Shown here: in pieces, positions 62,598-64,000 of the stretch
How the letters are laid out: each line of letters begins with the position of its first letter
How positions within the stretch are numbered: the stretch's first letter is position 1
Program-made: the position numbers and the translations under genes
Source of the DNA: JADKAC01 sp964492065
Lineage (GTDB): Bacteria > Bacteroidota > Bacteroidia > Chitinophagales > BACL12
Direction of reading: 5' to 3'
DNA: 64,000 nucleotides
Assembly (NCBI GenBank): GCA_964492065.1
Contig: CAZBHH010000011.1
Coordinates: 21,942 to 85,941, forward strand
Notes under the pieces: generated by a model
What the model saw: the letters and a program-made list of their open reading frames with translations, nothing else
Databases searched by the model: none
Told to the model about the DNA's origin: nothing

Positions 62598-63914
62598 TTA
62601 TTTTCTGTTATATTGTTCATCAAATTTGTTCATTATTTCAATATATTCTGTCGGTAATTTACCAACTACAAAGTCATTAATTTCTTTCGGGATTTCTTTA
62701 TAGAATGCCGAAGCAATGCCACCCGTTATACAAGCAATTGTGTCGCTGTCACCACCAATTGAAATTGCAAGTCTAATGGCATTTTCAAAGTCAGAACTTT
62801 CAAGAAACGCAACAATTGCTTGTGGAACTGAACCCTGACAAGTTACATCAAATCTATAAGTTGGTCTTATTTCGTCAAGCGTAAAACTCAGGTCGTAGTT
62901 GAACGTTGAGACTATAAAATCTTTGATTTCTTGCTTTGACTTTCCTTGTCTTGCGAGTAGGATGGCTGCTGCTGTCGCTTGTGCTCCTTTTATTCCTTCG
63001 GGATGATTGTGTGTTACTTCTGCTGTTTGTTTGGCAACATCTAATACTGTTTCAATATTGTTAAATGCAAATCCAACTGCACTTACTCTCATGGCAGAGC
63101 CATTGCCATAACTACCATAGGGTTGTAAGTTATCTTCGTAGAGCCAATCGTTGAAATTTCCACCATAACCACGTCCTGGATATTTTCTACCGTATTCCCA
63201 AATTGTCCTTGCAAAATTTTTTTTGTTTAAAATACTGTCAGCAACTGCAATAGTCAAAACAGTATCATCTGTAAAAATACACCTTGGGTTTAAAAGGTCA
63301 ATTTCTGTTGTTTTTACATTGTTCCATTCAAAAACAGAACCAATCACATCACCGATAACAGCACCGATAATTGTGTTTGAATTTGAAGTCATAGGCTTTT
63401 TAAAACATTTTAGTTCAAAAATTGATTTAATGTAGTTTGGCGTTTTAGTCATTACTGCCCAATGTAGAAGACTTCCTAAATCATAATCGGTCAAGTCTTT
63501 TGTTTTAAGTTTTAAGCATCCACCATAATCACCTAAGAAATAATAATGTTGGTGGTGCGAAACAATTCTACTGCCTAAACACGAATAATGATTGCCAATT
63601 CTTGGTGTTTCGGGGTAAAATGTTGAGTGTTGTGTTTTGTTGTCTAAAGCTTTGCTGTCAGGTTCCTTGTCTGGGTCAAAATTTATGAAGACCGCACATT
63701 CTTGGTTTAGGTTCTCCCAAACATAGTCTTCAACTTCTTTAATTGAAATTTTGCCCCAAAAGTGATGAGGGTTGTAATAAAAAATCAGATTTTCTCCGTC
63801 ATTTAAAGCAAAAAAGTAATGGGAAACGTAAAGTGTGTTTGCGTCTTTAGTTCTTCGCAAATCGTCTTCAAGTCGTCCGTTTATTTGAGTGTCATATCCT
63901 GAATATTCTTTCAT
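62598..63914 (-). CDS. ADP-ribosylglycohydrolase fused to an unrecognised N-terminal domain
   Basis: 438 residues, no signal peptide. Residues about 180-430 are an ADP-ribosylglycohydrolase (DraG-like) domain: IIGAVIGDVIGSVFEWNNVK, the metal-binding FTDDTVLTIA (Asp216, Asp217), GYGGNFNDWL, GNGSAMRVSAVGFAF, THNHPEGIKGAQATAAAI and ISIGGDSDTIACITGGIASA (Asp389, Asp391). Such enzymes remove ADP-ribose from proteins, nucleic acids or small molecules. Residues 1-175 are a separate aromatic- and His-rich domain (YVSHYFFALNDGENLIFYYN, VSHHQHYYFLGDYGG) that I do not recognise. An internal Met175 marks the joint, so the gene may have arisen by fusion. Codon use is more A/T-rich than the neighbours. Confidence 0.88.
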   Translation of the reverse strand: MKEYSGYDTQINGRLEDDLRRTKDANTLYVSHYFFALNDGENLIFYYNPHHFWGKISIKEVEDYVWENLNQECAVFINFDPDKEPDSKALDNKTQHSTFYPETPRIGNHYSCLGSRIVSHHQHYYFLGDYGGCLKLKTKDLTDYDLGSLLHWAVMTKTPNYIKSIFELKCFKKPMTSNSNTIIGAVIGDVIGSVFEWNNVKTTEIDLLNPRCIFTDDTVLTIAVADSILNKKNFARTIWEYGRKYPGRGYGGNFNDWLYEDNLQPYGSYGNGSAMRVSAVGFAFNNIETVLDVAKQTAEVTHNHPEGIKGAQATAAAILLARQGKSKQEIKDFIVSTFNYDLSFTLDEIRPTYRFDVTCQGSVPQAIVAFLESSDFENAIRLAISIGGDSDTIACITGGIASAFYKEIPKEINDFVVGKLPTEYIEIMNKFDEQYNRK

Positions 63915-63924
63915 TCGGTCGTCT

Positions 63925-64000
63925 TTTTATGGTAACGCATAACGGTTGGCAAATTGGCGAGGGAGCGGACTTTTAGCACAAATGTTGAATAGAATTACTA
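63925..64000. other. Repeat-like sequence at the right edge (possible cassette boundary)
   Basis: GGTAACGCATAACGGTTGGC (63939-63958), then GGCGAGGGAGCGGACTTTTAG and GCACAAATGTTGAATAG, is GC-richer than the gene beside it. On the minus strand, CAACATTTGTGC and CAACCGTTATGC are imperfect direct repeats (9 of 12) and ATTCAAC fits the RYYYAAC half-site of integron attC sites. I could not find the complementary GTTRRRY half or a clear attC fold. Similar boundary sequences occur in Bacteroidota accessory regions, from memory only. Confidence 0.3.

Overview
The window looks like chromosomal DNA of a member of the Bacteroidota, probably Chitinophagia- or Sphingobacteriia-like. The evidence is: several secreted proteins end in type IX secretion (T9SS) sorting domains (genes at 34826, 39390 and 44150); many start regions carry the Bacteroidota -7 element TAnnTTTG; Shine-Dalgarno sites are weak; FtsZ has the phylum's double C-terminal motif; ProRS is of the short archaeal/eukaryote-like form; and outer-membrane barrels and a TonB-type receptor are frequent. 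Genus cannot be read from the sequence.

Layout. 1-5840 is the end of the division and cell wall (dcw) cluster, murG(partial)-murC-ftsQ-ftsA-ftsZ, tightly overlapped. 5841-6497 is non-coding with AT-rich inverted repeats. 6498-17131 is mixed metabolism: lpdA, glpK with an endonuclease/exonuclease/phosphatase-fold protein, an alpha/beta hydrolase with a small membrane protein, an outer-membrane protein, an asparagine-synthetase-like protein, a DinB-fold protein, a VOC protein and an SDR. 17705-23991 runs on the plus strand: a small lipoprotein, then a secreted PIG-L deacetylase, a 44-residue membrane protein translationally coupled to a sodium:solute symporter, and an alginate-export-type porin. 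These last four could form a deacetylate-and-import locus. 24104-31203 holds thyA-folA, an MFS carrier, a vanadium-haloperoxidase-like lipoprotein, an FKBP isomerase, peptidase E and proS.

31288-37830 is more accessory in character: a Tyr/Gly-rich repeat protein paired with a FadL/OmpP1-like barrel, a T9SS protein with seven 55-residue repeats (likely a seven-bladed propeller), and a decayed IS3-family orfA. 37831-50908 holds a membrane-anchored papain-like peptidase, an M1 peptidase with a T9SS tail, a TlpA-like lipoprotein, gatB, a large T9SS protein, alaS, an M23 peptidase and a MerR regulator. 50911-59490 holds an outer-membrane barrel, a clan GH-A-like glycosidase, a DUF1800/DUF1501 pair, an M42 aminopeptidase and an acyl-CoA carboxylase beta subunit. 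59708-62149 is a TonB-type outer-membrane receptor.

The right end (62401-64000) is foreign-looking. It holds the 3' end of a group II intron with an enlarged domain V, ending 4 nt from the stop codon of an AT-rich gene that fuses an unrecognised N-terminal domain to an ADP-ribosylglycohydrolase. Upstream of that gene is a GC-richer repeat-like sequence. This is the best candidate for a mobile accessory module. No tRNA, rRNA or CRISPR array was seen.
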